Shown: positions 54,450 to 63,726 of the stretch, one piece after another
Layout of the letters: each line of letters starts with the position of its first letter
Numbering within the stretch: position 1 is the stretch's first letter
Source of the DNA: CAYFKJ01 sp964343605
Lineage (GTDB): Bacteria; Pseudomonadota; Alphaproteobacteria; UBA2966
DNA: 64,000 bases
Assembly: GCA_964343605.1 (NCBI GenBank)
Contig: CAYFKJ010000009.1
Span: 23,046 to 87,045, forward strand
Direction of reading: 5' to 3'
Program-made: the position numbers and the translations under genes
Notes under the pieces: generated by a model
Databases searched by the model: none
Told to the model about the DNA's origin: nothing
The model's input: the letters and a program-made list of their open reading frames with translations, nothing else

Positions 54450-54576
54450 ACGGCGAACATACTCTTAATCGACATTGCGGCTTATGGTCGCAGCGACTTC
54501 AAGACATCTTCAAACATTGATTGTGATGCCCAACTCTATGGCGGAAGCCCGGCGATGGGCGCCGGGACATCAAAAG

Positions 54577-55023
54577 ATGGAGGGCATGAAAGTGGTTGAG
54601 AAATCCTATACGTCCCCTGGCGGCAACACTTCCGAATGGCTGCCTGCCATGCTCGATCCGCTGCGGAGCTTCGGCACCCGTCTTGCGGAATTCTTCACCC
54701 CAAGCGCCGATGCCGCCATCACCAAGGATGCTTACGAAGTGACGGTCGAACTGCCCGGCGTTGCCGAGGACGACATCGAACTGACATTGCACGACCGTGT
54801 CCTGTCGGTGAAGGGCGAAAAGCGCTCCGAACACAAGGAGGAGGGCAAGAGCTACTACTTCTCCGAACGCTCCTACGGCGCGTTCCAACGCTCGTTCCGC
54901 CTGCCTGAGGATGCCAATCCCAAAGCGATTGATGCGGGTTTCAAGGATGGTGTGTTGACCGTGAAAATCGCCAAGACGGCACCGGTCAAGGACGAGGCGA
55001 AAAAAATCAAGATCAACGCCTGA
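54577..55023 (+). CDS. Hsp20 small heat-shock protein
   Basis: This 148-residue protein contains an alpha-crystallin domain from about residue 45: AYEVTVELPGVAEDDIELTL, LSVKGEKRSE and DGVLTVKIAKT, with a YGAFQRSFRLPED segment between. Such proteins bind unfolding proteins in the cytoplasm. I took the ATG at 54577; ATG 54586 is also possible, and a longer frame to 54475 is not supported. Transcription probably ends at the hairpin at 55079-55101. Confidence 0.88.
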   Translation: MEGMKVVEKSYTSPGGNTSEWLPAMLDPLRSFGTRLAEFFTPSADAAITKDAYEVTVELPGVAEDDIELTLHDRVLSVKGEKRSEHKEEGKSYYFSERSYGAFQRSFRLPEDANPKAIDAGFKDGVLTVKIAKTAPVKDEAKKIKINA

Positions 55024-55078
55024 CGGCGCTGGTCGAAGGTCTGGGCCAATGCGGTCGGTGTGATATTCTGAATGGTAA

Positions 55079-55101
55079 GGGGCTCCTGCTGCGGGAGCCC
55101 C
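55079..55101 (+). terminator. Terminator-like hairpin after hsp20
   Basis: GGGGCTCC and GGAGCCCC form perfect 8-bp arms with a 7-base loop. There is no clean T tract (GCCGTTAATT follows), so termination efficiency is uncertain. Confidence 0.6.
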
Positions 55102-55115
55102 GCCGTTAATTCACG

Positions 55116-55853
55116 ATGATCCGGATGGCTAAACCCAAGCTTCTCTTCATTTCCATGCTCGGCGTGCCGGGGAAGCATGACCGCGAATTATTTGACGACT
55201 TGCCGGACGGCGGCGACGATTACCGCTGGGTGAAGTATCGCCTGACCGAGTGGGGCGTAATCGACCAGATCGACTACCGCTCGGTTTGCATAACGGAGGG
55301 TGACTCCCTGCCCGAGCCCAAAGGGTTCAACGCCGTTATGATCGGCGGCAGCGTTCATTCGATCCATGAAGGAACGGCCTGGCAGCAGGAGTTGCAAGGG
55401 TGGCTTGCCGACTGGCGTAAGACGGGTAGGCCGGCGCTCGGCATCTGCGGCGGGCACCAGATGATGAGCGTGATGGCGGGAGCGCCCGTTGAGCGGCAGA
55501 CCAACGGTCCGGTCGGCCGAAGCGCACCGGTGGAATTGACCGCGGCAGGACGGTCTCACGCTTTGTTTGACGGCTTTGACGAGACGCCCTGGTTTCAGTT
55601 CGGCAACTCCGACCATGTATCGGCGCCGCCGGAAGGTTCAACCGTGCTGGCCGTTTCCGACGATTCGCCCGCACTTGCGCTGGATCATGGGGGCGGTTGG
55701 CTGTCGGTGCAGTTCCATCCGGAGTTCCTGCACGACACGATGGCCCGAACCTGGTTGTGGCATGCGCCCGAGAACATCGCGAACTATCGCCCACTGCCGG
55801 AGGCGCCGCGCCTACTGGTCAATTTTCTGAGGTACGCCGAGCTTATTCGATAG
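55116..55853 (+). CDS. Class I glutamine amidotransferase-like protein
   Basis: This 245-residue protein has the triad of class I amidotransferases: nucleophile Cys111 in LGICGGHQMM and a His-Glu pair in VQFHPEFL. It resembles the stand-alone GMP-synthase-like amidotransferases of unknown acceptor. Start could be ATG 55116 or ATG 55125. Its end overlaps the convergent thioesterase gene by 11 bases. Confidence 0.88.
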   Translation: MIRMAKPKLLFISMLGVPGKHDRELFDDLPDGGDDYRWVKYRLTEWGVIDQIDYRSVCITEGDSLPEPKGFNAVMIGGSVHSIHEGTAWQQELQGWLADWRKTGRPALGICGGHQMMSVMAGAPVERQTNGPVGRSAPVELTAAGRSHALFDGFDETPWFQFGNSDHVSAPPEGSTVLAVSDDSPALALDHGGGWLSVQFHPEFLHDTMARTWLWHAPENIANYRPLPEAPRLLVNFLRYAELIR

Positions 55854-56280
55854 CTTGGCCTTCAAAGCCCCTTATCAATTCGACGAGGTTCTCGGGCAGC
55901 GGCGTCGATTTGTGCGTGGTCTGGTCGGCGTTGACCCAGACGACCTCTCCGGTCGCGCGCAGGTCGTCAGTGTCCTTGGGATGGATTTCCAGAAGGAAGG
56001 TCATGCTGGTGCGTCCAATCTTTGCGATGCGGGTATGGACGTCAATGTCCTCGTCGAAATTGATCGGCGCCGCATACTCCACGACGGTCCGGACGGTGTG
56101 GAAATCCTCGCCTGTTTTCCTGACCTGACCTTGGTAGTCGAAGTCCAGATTTCTGAAGTACTCAGCGATGGCCGTATCGAAGTAGGTTAGATAGTGCGCG
56201 TTGAAGACGACGCCTTGGGCGTCGATCTCCGAATACCTTACGCGAAACGGAAAGGAAAACTTGTAATCGGATTTTGCCAT
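55843..56280 (-). CDS. Acyl-CoA thioesterase, 4HBT/YbgC type
   Basis: This 145-residue hot-dog-fold protein has the pattern VRYSEIDAQGVVFNAHYLTY, typical of 4-hydroxybenzoyl-CoA and YbgC thioesterases, where the Asp in the first segment is catalytic. It hydrolyses acyl-CoA or acyl-ACP thioesters. I chose the ATG at 56280; the 16 residues upstream are not typical. The gene is preceded by the OmpA lipoprotein gene on the same strand. Confidence 0.9.
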   Translation of the reverse strand: MAKSDYKFSFPFRVRYSEIDAQGVVFNAHYLTYFDTAIAEYFRNLDFDYQGQVRKTGEDFHTVRTVVEYAAPINFDEDIDVHTRIAKIGRTSMTFLLEIHPKDTDDLRATGEVVWVNADQTTHKSTPLPENLVELIRGFEGQAIE

Positions 56281-56321
56281 TGGGGGTCCTGACGCGGGCT
56301 GGATTCTGTTCGCGTCGGACG

Positions 56322-57197
56322 TTACCACAGGACGGCAATTTGCGAAGCCTCCGTATGTTGCGGCGTTTCGGGCTTGGCGAGCAGGATTTCAACTCGCCGG
56401 TTCAGGGCTTCGCGCACGCCGTCCGCCGTCTTCACGCGTGGCTCGGTTTCGCCTTTTGCATCAATGCCGATCAGGGCCGCCGGCAAGCCGCGGCGGATCA
56501 ACGCCTCGCGCACCGCCTGGGCCCGTCGCAGCGAGAGTTGCATGTTGTAGGTTGCCGTGCCGGCACGGTCCGCATGCCCCGTTACGGATACATCGGAAAA
56601 TCCCAGTCCCTGCGCACGCCCGATCACCGCCGCCAGCGTTTCGTATTCCGGTTTGTTTATCGCTGCGGAATCGAAGGGAAACAGGACCAGCGTGAAACGC
56701 GCGGTCTGGACTTCGGGCGTGTTCTCCAATTTCTCGAGCGCCGCCATGAAGCCATTGCGACAAGCCGCAATATGATCGGTCTGCCAGTTCTCCTCCTGTT
56801 GTTCGATCCAGCAGTCGAAACGCGCCTGTGCGAGCGCCGAGGTAGCCGGTTCGCCACTGCGGACCCCGGTTTCGAAAATGGCCGCCAACCGGTTTCGGGC
56901 GGTCTTGATTTCAGGCAAGACCACCTTGGGGATGTTCCAGTCCTCAGGTTTCTCCGGAGCAACGGTTTCTCCGTGGGCGGCGGCGAGGGCTTTGCGGGCG
57001 AAGTGCTTGGCGTCGGGCCAATCATACATGCGGTCGGCCTCGAACGCCGCGAACCGCCGGTATTCGTCAGCAAGATTACGGCTGAAAGTGCTGCCTTCCA
57101 GATCCGTCCGTTTCATGGTCGTCAGATCGTCCGCGCATGCCGAAAGCAATGATAATATCGTGCCGGCAGTGATGAGTGCGCTCGCTTGTCTCAACAT
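56322..57197 (-). CDS. OmpA family lipoprotein
   Basis: This 291-residue protein has a lipoprotein signal (ILSLLSACAD, lipobox cysteine at about residue 21), a helical middle region, and a C-terminal OmpA peptidoglycan-binding domain with LVLFPFDSAAINKPEYETLA, VTGHADRAGTATYN, SLRRAQAVREALI and VREALNRRVEILL. It probably links outer membrane and cell wall. The ATG at 57197 sits just before the signal peptide; the longer open frame is not credible. Confidence 0.9.
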   Translation of the reverse strand: MLRQASALITAGTILSLLSACADDLTTMKRTDLEGSTFSRNLADEYRRFAAFEADRMYDWPDAKHFARKALAAAHGETVAPEKPEDWNIPKVVLPEIKTARNRLAAIFETGVRSGEPATSALAQARFDCWIEQQEENWQTDHIAACRNGFMAALEKLENTPEVQTARFTLVLFPFDSAAINKPEYETLAAVIGRAQGLGFSDVSVTGHADRAGTATYNMQLSLRRAQAVREALIRRGLPAALIGIDAKGETEPRVKTADGVREALNRRVEILLAKPETPQHTEASQIAVLW

Positions 57198-57388
57198 ATC
57201 ATTTTCCTTTTTCGCCCGGGCTTCGATTCTCCCGCCAAAACAATGGGGCAATTCCTAAGTGCTCAATAAGGCGAAATCGGCCCGAAGTTGTGGCGGGAAT
57301 GGGGCGGGCGATTTCCCGGCCGGCTGGGCTTACAAGAGGTGTCTCGGGGTGATATGGAAGAAGTACAGTCGTATTCGGAGCACGCCGC

Positions 57389-58561
57389 ATGATGGACACC
57401 GTTGATTTCCCGGCCCCCATTCGCCAATCCATCGTCGATCTGCAGGCCTCGAAAATCCGCGAGGTCAGTCGTGACGGGTTGGGGCGAGACGGTCTATTGG
57501 CCCTCTGGTTTGGGGAACCCGATCAACCGACGCCGAAGTTCATCTGTGATGCGGCATCCGAGGCGCTGGCTTCGGGGCATACGTTCTATACCGCGAATCG
57601 GGGCATACCGCCCCTGCGGGAGGCTTTGTCAGAATATATGACGACGCTCTACGGTGTGCCGGTCGCGGAGGAGCGCATTGCACTGACGGTCGGCGCCATG
57701 AATGCGATCATGCTGATCATGCAGGCTATTGTGAAACCCGGCGACAACGTCGTCATCGTTGAGCCCCTTTGGCCCAACTGCCGTGAGACTGTTGCCGTAA
57801 TGGATGGCGAACCCCGTCTCGTCCAGCTTGAGGAAAAAGACGGCCGGTGGCAGCTTGATCTCAACCGCTTGTTCGATCGTTGCGACGAAAAGACCCGAGG
57901 GATCTTCATCAATTCACCCGGCAATCCCACCGGCTGGGTGATGCCGACGGAACAACAGCGCGAAGTGATGGATTTCTGTCGGAGCCGGAACATCTGGATG
58001 ATCGCCGACGAAGTTTACGCACGCATTATTTATGACCGGCCCTACGCTCCGTCATTCCTGGAAGTCTCCGAGCCGGAGGATCCGTTGATCGTGGTGAACA
58101 GCTTTTCCAAATCTTGGTCGATGACCGGCTGGCGGCTGGGTTGGTTGACGACTCCGACGGCCTTGGGCGAGGTGCTGGACAAACTCAGCGAGTACAACGT
58201 CTCGCACCCCACGACGTTCGTGCAACATGCCGGCATCGTCGCCGTTCGCGAGGGCGAAGATTTCGTGAAGGCGACGGTCGAGCATTATCGGCTCGGCCGG
58301 GATCTGGTTTATCAGCGCTTGTCTGCGATGCCGCGCGTTCGGCTGCCCTATCCGGAAGCTGCGTTTTACGCGTTCTTTTCGGTGGACGGTATGGAAGACA
58401 GCCTTACCTATGCCGCCGAAATATTGAATAAGGCGAACGTCGGCCTGGCGCCGGGGAGCGCCTTCGGCTCGGCGGGGGAGGGTCACTTGAGGCTTTGCTT
58501 CGCGGCGACGACGGAAACCCTCTCCGCCGCGATGGACCGATTGGAGCCCTACTTTTCGTGA
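57389..58561 (+). CDS. Class I/II aminotransferase
   Basis: This 390-residue PLP enzyme has FGEPDQPTPKF at the N-terminus, NSPGNPTGWVMP in the middle, DEVYARIIYD, the PLP lysine Lys241 in NSFSKSWSMTGWRLGW and a C-terminal HLRLCFA region with the arginine for the carboxylate. It probably transfers an amino group between an amino acid and a 2-keto acid. GGAG precedes the ATG at 57389. The exact amino acid is not clear. Confidence 0.92.
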   Translation: MMDTVDFPAPIRQSIVDLQASKIREVSRDGLGRDGLLALWFGEPDQPTPKFICDAASEALASGHTFYTANRGIPPLREALSEYMTTLYGVPVAEERIALTVGAMNAIMLIMQAIVKPGDNVVIVEPLWPNCRETVAVMDGEPRLVQLEEKDGRWQLDLNRLFDRCDEKTRGIFINSPGNPTGWVMPTEQQREVMDFCRSRNIWMIADEVYARIIYDRPYAPSFLEVSEPEDPLIVVNSFSKSWSMTGWRLGWLTTPTALGEVLDKLSEYNVSHPTTFVQHAGIVAVREGEDFVKATVEHYRLGRDLVYQRLSAMPRVRLPYPEAAFYAFFSVDGMEDSLTYAAEILNKANVGLAPGSAFGSAGEGHLRLCFAATTETLSAAMDRLEPYFS

Positions 58562-58567
58562 TCCCGA

Positions 58568-59647
58568 TCAGCTTTCGCCGGCCGTGTCGCTGGCGAAGTT
58601 CTTCTGCGCCTGTTTCAGGCCTTCCAGCAGACTGCGTCCGATATCGCCGCCGTCACCCTTAATCTTCTCGTTCATGACAGCATTGATGGCGTCAACATGG
58701 GCTTTGTAAAAATCAATGTGCCGGTTTGAGACCGCTATGTCCGGATCTCGTGTCGCTTCGTACAAGGACTTTCCGAAGCGCGTGACCAGGGGGTAGCCGA
58801 AGATGCCCCCTTGGCCCCTGAATTCGTGCGCCAGGGTGTTGAGTTTGATCATCAACGCCTTGGAATCGCCTTCGCCTTTCGCCAGCAATCCAAGCGAGCC
58901 CGAAAGCTGGCGGATCGATTTTGTAACCCAGTCGGCGTAGTCGCCGGCCATGTTTTCGATTTTTGATTCCGCCTGGGCAATGAGATCTGGATCGATCTCA
59001 GGAATGCCCTTGAGATTGTAGGCGCCGATCTTGTCGGACAGACGGTTGCGGAAATGAAACTCGATAACTTTGGCGTCCTGTTTGAGTTTCTTCGGCGCGC
59101 TTTCGGAATGAACGATCTGAATCTCGTCCTTTTTGGTGACCCGTCGTTCGACATCCTGAAAGAGCTCGGTGCGGCGGCGTTCCGGTCCGAAATAGCCCGG
59201 CCCGAGAATGAACTTACGGGGCCGCATGATGACGTGCATGACCTTCTTGGCGACCGATTCGGCGGAAAACGGTTTGGCCAGAAATTCACTGGCGCCGAGG
59301 TCCCGGCATTCCCAAACGACATCCTTGTCGGCGGCGCCTGAGATCATCAGCATGGGGACGAAACGGTCGGGCGATTTGCCGCCGGAGCGAACCCAACGCA
59401 AAAGCATCCGGCCATCCACCGACGGCATGAAGACGTCGGAGATGATAACGTCGATCACCGAAATACCGGCCTTCATCGGATCGACGGCAACGGTTTGGAG
59501 CAGATCGATGGCGTCTTCACCGTCGGTTGCGGTGAACACGCGGCCGATCCCAATTGAGCGCATGACGTCGCTGAGCAAATCGCGAATGAAGTCGTTGTCC
59601 TCGACGACCAGGACGGACAAACGTTCGAGATCGGCATTTTCGCTCAT
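58568..59647 (-). CDS. Response regulator with C-terminal HPt-like domain
   Basis: This 359-residue protein has an N-terminal receiver domain with Asp71 in IISDVFMPSVDG and a lysine in LAKPFSAE. A middle basic segment follows (FGPERRRTE), then a C-terminal helical region from about residue 215 with LAHEFRGQGGIFGYPL, which resembles the histidine-phosphotransfer motif (LAHxLKGxSGNxG). It may relay phosphate between the window's PAS kinases, but no kinase is next to it. The histidine is in a good position for phosphorylation. Confidence 0.85.
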   Translation of the reverse strand: MSENADLERLSVLVVEDNDFIRDLLSDVMRSIGIGRVFTATDGEDAIDLLQTVAVDPMKAGISVIDVIISDVFMPSVDGRMLLRWVRSGGKSPDRFVPMLMISGAADKDVVWECRDLGASEFLAKPFSAESVAKKVMHVIMRPRKFILGPGYFGPERRRTELFQDVERRVTKKDEIQIVHSESAPKKLKQDAKVIEFHFRNRLSDKIGAYNLKGIPEIDPDLIAQAESKIENMAGDYADWVTKSIRQLSGSLGLLAKGEGDSKALMIKLNTLAHEFRGQGGIFGYPLVTRFGKSLYEATRDPDIAVSNRHIDFYKAHVDAINAVMNEKIKGDGGDIGRSLLEGLKQAQKNFASDTAGES

Positions 59648-59834
59648 TGAAAAACCAGCCCTTCGAAGAGACCAATATTGCGTAATCGCGGTGGAGTGTA
59701 GCGGCGCGCGTCCCGGAGAGGGAGAAAAAATTCATAACCTGACATTAATCAATCGTGGATTATTGATCCAAAAGGGTTGATAAGGTTCAATAAATTGGAA
59801 ACACCAATGGAACATCCGCTTAGGAGCCTAAGGA

Positions 59835-60188
59835 ATGTCGAGTCATAGCGACGATTACCATGACCTGGTCGCGCATCGCAGGTTTCTTGACGAAGTCGAG
59901 AACGGTATCCGGATGGTCAATCGTGAAATCATTCACGAGAAGATACCCGAGATTACCAAAGACCGTTTTCTGAAGTTCGCCGTTCTGGTCAGTCGACTCA
60001 GGGGAGACTACCTGGCGGCCGCATTCGATTTGGTGGAGGCGGGCGCGCATATCCCGGCTGACAAAGTCATGGAGAATTTGAAGGCCAAGCGCGAGAAATT
60101 CGAGGAAGCTCTCAACGCCTTTGAATCGCTTCACCGGGCCATCGAACGGGGATACGTGGACGTCGCCAAGAACGGCGGCGCCGGATAG
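59835..60188 (+). CDS. Unknown helical protein
   Basis: This 117-residue protein is not recognised. It is predicted to be a helical bundle with FLKFAVLVSRLRGDYLAAAFDL as a central hydrophobic helix. Its ATG at 59835 follows AGGAGCCTAAGGA. It is probably co-transcribed with the next unknown gene, 41 bases downstream, and is divergent from the REC-HPt regulator, so a signalling link is possible but unproven. Confidence 0.6.
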   Translation: MSSHSDDYHDLVAHRRFLDEVENGIRMVNREIIHEKIPEITKDRFLKFAVLVSRLRGDYLAAAFDLVEAGAHIPADKVMENLKAKREKFEEALNAFESLHRAIERGYVDVAKNGGAG

Positions 60189-60229
60189 GCTGAGCAGATA
60201 GCGCCGGAAACATCGTTTAAGGATAGGGG

Positions 60230-61024
60230 ATGACAAAGGAAATTCGGAGGCCCAAGGGGGCGGGGCCGCAACGCTGCAAATTTATCGCCGAGCAGCATCT
60301 GGACTTGTTCGTCAATTTCATTGCGGCGAAGTCGGACAACACCGTCGATGTCGAATATCTCCGACAGCAAGCGGAAGCCTTTCGCGATCATCAATCCCTG
60401 CTGGCGCCCGTCTACCGGCGTTCATACGACGATTGCGAACGGTCGCGGAAAGAACACGAGTTCGACGACAAGCGGAACGATCACTTGGGACGCCTCGTCG
60501 TGCGGTTGATCGCCGACCACTTTGTCGAGAACGGCGCCAAGCCGCCGGAAGAAGGCGGCCTATCCCGCCGTATCGTGCCGGGAATGCTGTCGCTCCTCGA
60601 ACTCGCCTTGGGCGCCGATGTCCTGAAGACCTTTCAAGCCGAGGCGCAGGATATTGTCGACCGTCTGCGGGAAGCCCACGGCGAGGAATTCGAGTGGGAG
60701 GATTTGTTCGCCGATCGGGCTGCGCAATCTCTTTTGGCCAGGCTGTTGGTGGATCTCTCGATTTCGTTCGAGGATTATGGCCGGCGCAAAATGTGGGCCA
60801 TCGACATCATCAACAAGTCGATGCTCCACGATCGCCTCGACCCCGACGAAGACGATTACTGGGAATTCGCGGAAATTCATTTCCATACGATGATCAGCGG
60901 CCTGTTCGTGCCGTTGATCGCCGTCACCGATAGCGCCGATAAGCGCATCGAATTCGCGGCGGCATTCGGCACGGATAAGATGGAAGCCGTTCGCGGATTT
61001 CTGGAGAGCGCCTCGTTGCTTTAA
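60230..61024 (+). CDS. Unknown protein
   Basis: This 264-residue protein is not recognised. It has a short basic N-terminus, then mostly helical, charge-rich sequence with LSRRIVPGMLSLLELALG and FAEIHFHTMISGLFVPLIAV. AGGATAGGGG precedes the ATG at 60230. It is in the same direction as the preceding small gene. I see no catalytic or binding motif. Confidence 0.6.
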   Translation: MTKEIRRPKGAGPQRCKFIAEQHLDLFVNFIAAKSDNTVDVEYLRQQAEAFRDHQSLLAPVYRRSYDDCERSRKEHEFDDKRNDHLGRLVVRLIADHFVENGAKPPEEGGLSRRIVPGMLSLLELALGADVLKTFQAEAQDIVDRLREAHGEEFEWEDLFADRAAQSLLARLLVDLSISFEDYGRRKMWAIDIINKSMLHDRLDPDEDDYWEFAEIHFHTMISGLFVPLIAVTDSADKRIEFAAAFGTDKMEAVRGFLESASLL

Positions 61025-61251
61025 GCACCACGCAATATTGCCTCGCACTAAAATGTGTTAACATGGCGCCAGTGGCTGGTCGATTGCGCCGAACGACGGA
61101 CCGTTGTGATTGGCTGCCTGCGACGCAGGAAAACGGGCCGGCGGGATGGGGATGCCTGATCCGAAATCGCTAACCCCCATTCCCGAAATTTAGCTTGGTC
61201 ACGCCGTCCGGCCACGTGCCGAGTGGATTAATTGGTGAAGGGGGAAGGGAC

Positions 61252-61695
61252 GTGAAAGTCAGTAATCTTATTGCCGACAAGGGCTCCGAGATCATTATGA
61301 CGACCGCCGGTGAATCCGTCGCCGAAACCGCAAAGCTGCTGCGGACGCACAAAATCGGCGCCGTACTCGTGCGCGACCCCTCAGGCGGCCAAGTCGCCGA
61401 CATTGCCGGGATCATCTCGGAGCGGGATATCATCAACGGCGTGGCGGAACACGGACATCAGGCGTTGGATATGAACGTGGGCGATCTCATGACGGCTAAC
61501 GTTCAGGTTTGCTCGTCAGAAGACACCGTTCACGACGTCATGACCTTGATGACGGAAAAGCGGTTCCGGCATGTCCCCGTCGTCGACGACGGCAAGCTCG
61601 TCGGGCTGATCAGCATCGGCGACGTCGTCAAACATCGGATCGCCGAGACGGAGGAGGAAGCCCAGGCTCTAAGGGAGTACATTACGACCGCGTAA
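61252..61695 (+). CDS. CBS-pair domain protein
   Basis: This 147-residue protein consists of two CBS domains (residues about 8-68 and 75-135: AETAKLLRTHKIGAVLVRD, GIISERDIINGV, HDVMTLMTEKRFRHVPVVDD, GLISIGDVVKHRI). Such pairs bind adenosine nucleotides and regulate partners. I chose the GTG at 61252, which has GGGGGAAGGGA just upstream, over a longer start at 61195. It is adjacent to the convergent patatin gene. Confidence 0.88.
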   Translation: MKVSNLIADKGSEIIMTTAGESVAETAKLLRTHKIGAVLVRDPSGGQVADIAGIISERDIINGVAEHGHQALDMNVGDLMTANVQVCSSEDTVHDVMTLMTEKRFRHVPVVDDGKLVGLISIGDVVKHRIAETEEEAQALREYITTA

Positions 61696-61734
61696 CGGCG
61701 CGGCGATCCAGCTGAGTTTAGGGGGTATGTCCGG

Positions 61735-62709
61735 CTATGTGTCCGGTCGGTTGATCCCGAGAATGTCCATTGCTTCCATGAGCGCGGGCATGGCGAATTC
61801 GGCGGCAGCCTCGCCCTCCTCGATCACCTCGTGCGCCCGGTCGAATTCAAGCATTCCGATGTGCCCGACATGCGGGGTAATCACAACGTCGGGGGGATCG
61901 CCCGCCAGGCGTATCCGCGTCAGGCGGTCCTGGATGATGCTCAACGACGAGATCATGACGTTGAACAGGCTGAGGTCGGTGGCCTTGTGCCCGATAACCT
62001 GATCAAGCAATGAACTGACCCGCCCGGTTCGGCGTTTCGAGGTATCGTCGTCGCCGTTCGCCTTGAGTTGCGGATCGACGGTGTTGGGCAGCCGGGGGCG
62101 CCGACCGAGATGATCGGAATTCAGATTGACGGCAATCACCAGACGAGCGCCCATGGCGCGGCAAACCGAAACGGGAATGGGATTGACCAACGCGCCGTCG
62201 ACCAGCAATTGAGCATCGCCTTGGACGGGCTGGAAGATGCCCGGCAGGGCGAACGAGGCGCGGGCGGCATCGGCCAACGATCCCCTGCGCAGCCAGACCT
62301 CATGTCCGGTGGCCAAATCCGTCGCGATGGCGGCATAAGGGCGGTCGAGGTCCTCGATATTAATATCGCGGATGTTGTCGCCCAGGATCTGCATCATTTT
62401 TCGTCCCGCGATGAAGCCGCCGCCGGACATTCGGATGTCGAGGTACCTTAAAAGGCTGAACTTGGTTAGTCCCTCGGCCCACTCCGCGAGATGATCGAGG
62501 TTCCCTCCCAGATGGACGGCGCCGATAAGGGCGCCAACGGATGTTCCGCAAATAACCTGCGGTTCGACACCCGCCTTCTTGAGCGCCCGGATGACGCCGA
62601 TGTGGGCCCACCCCCTGGCGCCGCCGCTGCCCAACGCCAAGCCGATCGGGTATGACGGTTGCGCTGCATCTTCCCGTGTTGGACCGGGCTTGTTGCTTTC
62701 GTCGTTCAT
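61735..62709 (-). CDS. Patatin-like phospholipase (RssA type)
   Basis: This 324-residue protein has the patatin set: oxyanion loop GSGGARGWAHIG, nucleophile Ser57 in GTSVGAL and the catalytic Asp in LVDGALVNPIPV. It is close to the RssA branch of bacterial cytoplasmic patatins and should hydrolyse lipid acyl esters. ATG at 62709 is chosen over a start seven residues upstream. Confidence 0.92.
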   Translation of the reverse strand: MNDESNKPGPTREDAAQPSYPIGLALGSGGARGWAHIGVIRALKKAGVEPQVICGTSVGALIGAVHLGGNLDHLAEWAEGLTKFSLLRYLDIRMSGGGFIAGRKMMQILGDNIRDINIEDLDRPYAAIATDLATGHEVWLRRGSLADAARASFALPGIFQPVQGDAQLLVDGALVNPIPVSVCRAMGARLVIAVNLNSDHLGRRPRLPNTVDPQLKANGDDDTSKRRTGRVSSLLDQVIGHKATDLSLFNVMISSLSIIQDRLTRIRLAGDPPDVVITPHVGHIGMLEFDRAHEVIEEGEAAAEFAMPALMEAMDILGINRPDT

Positions 62710-62877
62710 CGGTCTACGTCTCTGTTCCAATCGGTCGAGGCATGGCTATCCGGATGCTGCGGCGTCCCATACCTTTTTTTCGCTGAAAAGCGAAGGTATG
62801 CTGCATATCCGAGGGAGTTTGAAGTTTAGCGCGTTACCGAGTTGTCGCAATAAGCCGGCAGGGGGAGTGTGTCAGGC

Positions 62878-63138
62878 ATGACGAAATTTCTTTTAAGTGC
62901 GGACAATCCAAAAGGTTGGAAGCTCGAAGACCTGTTGATCGAGCTGCAAAACGATATCGTAAAGCGCATGGCGAGGATCTCCGCCGACCAGCGTGCGGAA
63001 GCCCGCGTCGTGTTTCAGAACAACATCGACATCATTTCAATGATTAGCGAGTGTCACAAGAAAGCGGTCGAGTCTCAAAAAATTCTGGATAGCCTGGGCC
63101 CGCCCCCCGGATCGAGCGGAGCGCCCCGAATCGGCTAA
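62878..63138 (+). CDS. Unknown small protein
   Basis: This 86-residue protein is unknown. It is helical and charge-rich with a Pro/Gly-rich tail (LGPPPGSSGAPRIG). GGGGGAG precedes the ATG at 62878 by about ten bases; a GTG three codons upstream is also possible. It is the last protein gene before the ribosomal RNA leader. Confidence 0.55.
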   Translation: MTKFLLSADNPKGWKLEDLLIELQNDIVKRMARISADQRAEARVVFQNNIDIISMISECHKKAVESQKILDSLGPPPGSSGAPRIG

Positions 63139-63726
63139 ACTTTTTTTCCTTCGGGAATAATCCGGAAAAACACTGAAAATCGGCGGTTTTCCGGGGCCTT
63201 GCCTTGCCAGGGCAGGGCGCATATACTGGTTTTTGTTGCCCGGTCGGGCGGCATCTGAAGTTTTTTCGAATTTTGGGCTTTACAGGCTCAAGGGGCTCGA
63301 CTATAAACCGCCCCGTCGCCGCCGGAACGGCCGCTCTTCGGAGCCTGAACCGGTAGCGATTTTTGTTCTGAGGACCATGCCGACACACTGGCCAAGTCGA
63401 CGATTTGGCCACATGAAAGCTTGGGCTTCGGGACGCCTCTTGCGGAGACCCTTGAGGGTTTAAACAAGACGCTCTTTTACATCGTGAATAGGGAAGAGAT
63501 GCGTAGGCGGCGGTTCGTCCGCGTTGGTACATCCAACACTAGGAAACCGTTGCAAACGCAGTTACATGCCATCGCGCATGACAAACCGGATCTACCGGAA
63601 TGTCTTGTGCAGTGCATATATGACGCCGAAATTTGACGTCCTCACGACGTCTTATTTCATACGTGTTTGTGAACGGGATCCTTGAATAACGATAGACCGT
63701 TCTTCGGAACGGTCGCTCGTCAAACT
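63139..63726 (+). promoter_or_regulatory. rRNA operon upstream region
   Basis: This roughly 590-base gene-free stretch leads into the 16S gene. It contains a candidate promoter with TTGACG at 63633-63638 and a weak TTTCAT at 63655-63660 (spacing 16), inside two GACGTC repeats, and a weak hairpin (GCCTTGCC with GGGCAGGG) near 63199-63220. Open frames in it lack support. Confidence 0.55.
63695..63714 (+). ncRNA. UUCG-capped hairpin in the rRNA leader
   Basis: GACCGTTC, loop TTCG, GAACGGTC: a perfect 8-bp stem with the very stable UUCG tetraloop, ending about 12 bases before the 16S 5' end. It is probably a processing or antitermination element of the rRNA leader. Confidence 0.7.

Noticed and set aside
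61025..61251. Possible riboswitch before the CBS gene
   Set aside because: A few palindromic words occur, but no known riboswitch core could be recognised.
63233..63636. Small open frames in the rRNA leader
   Set aside because: They have no ribosome binding sites or family similarity and overlap a probable promoter.
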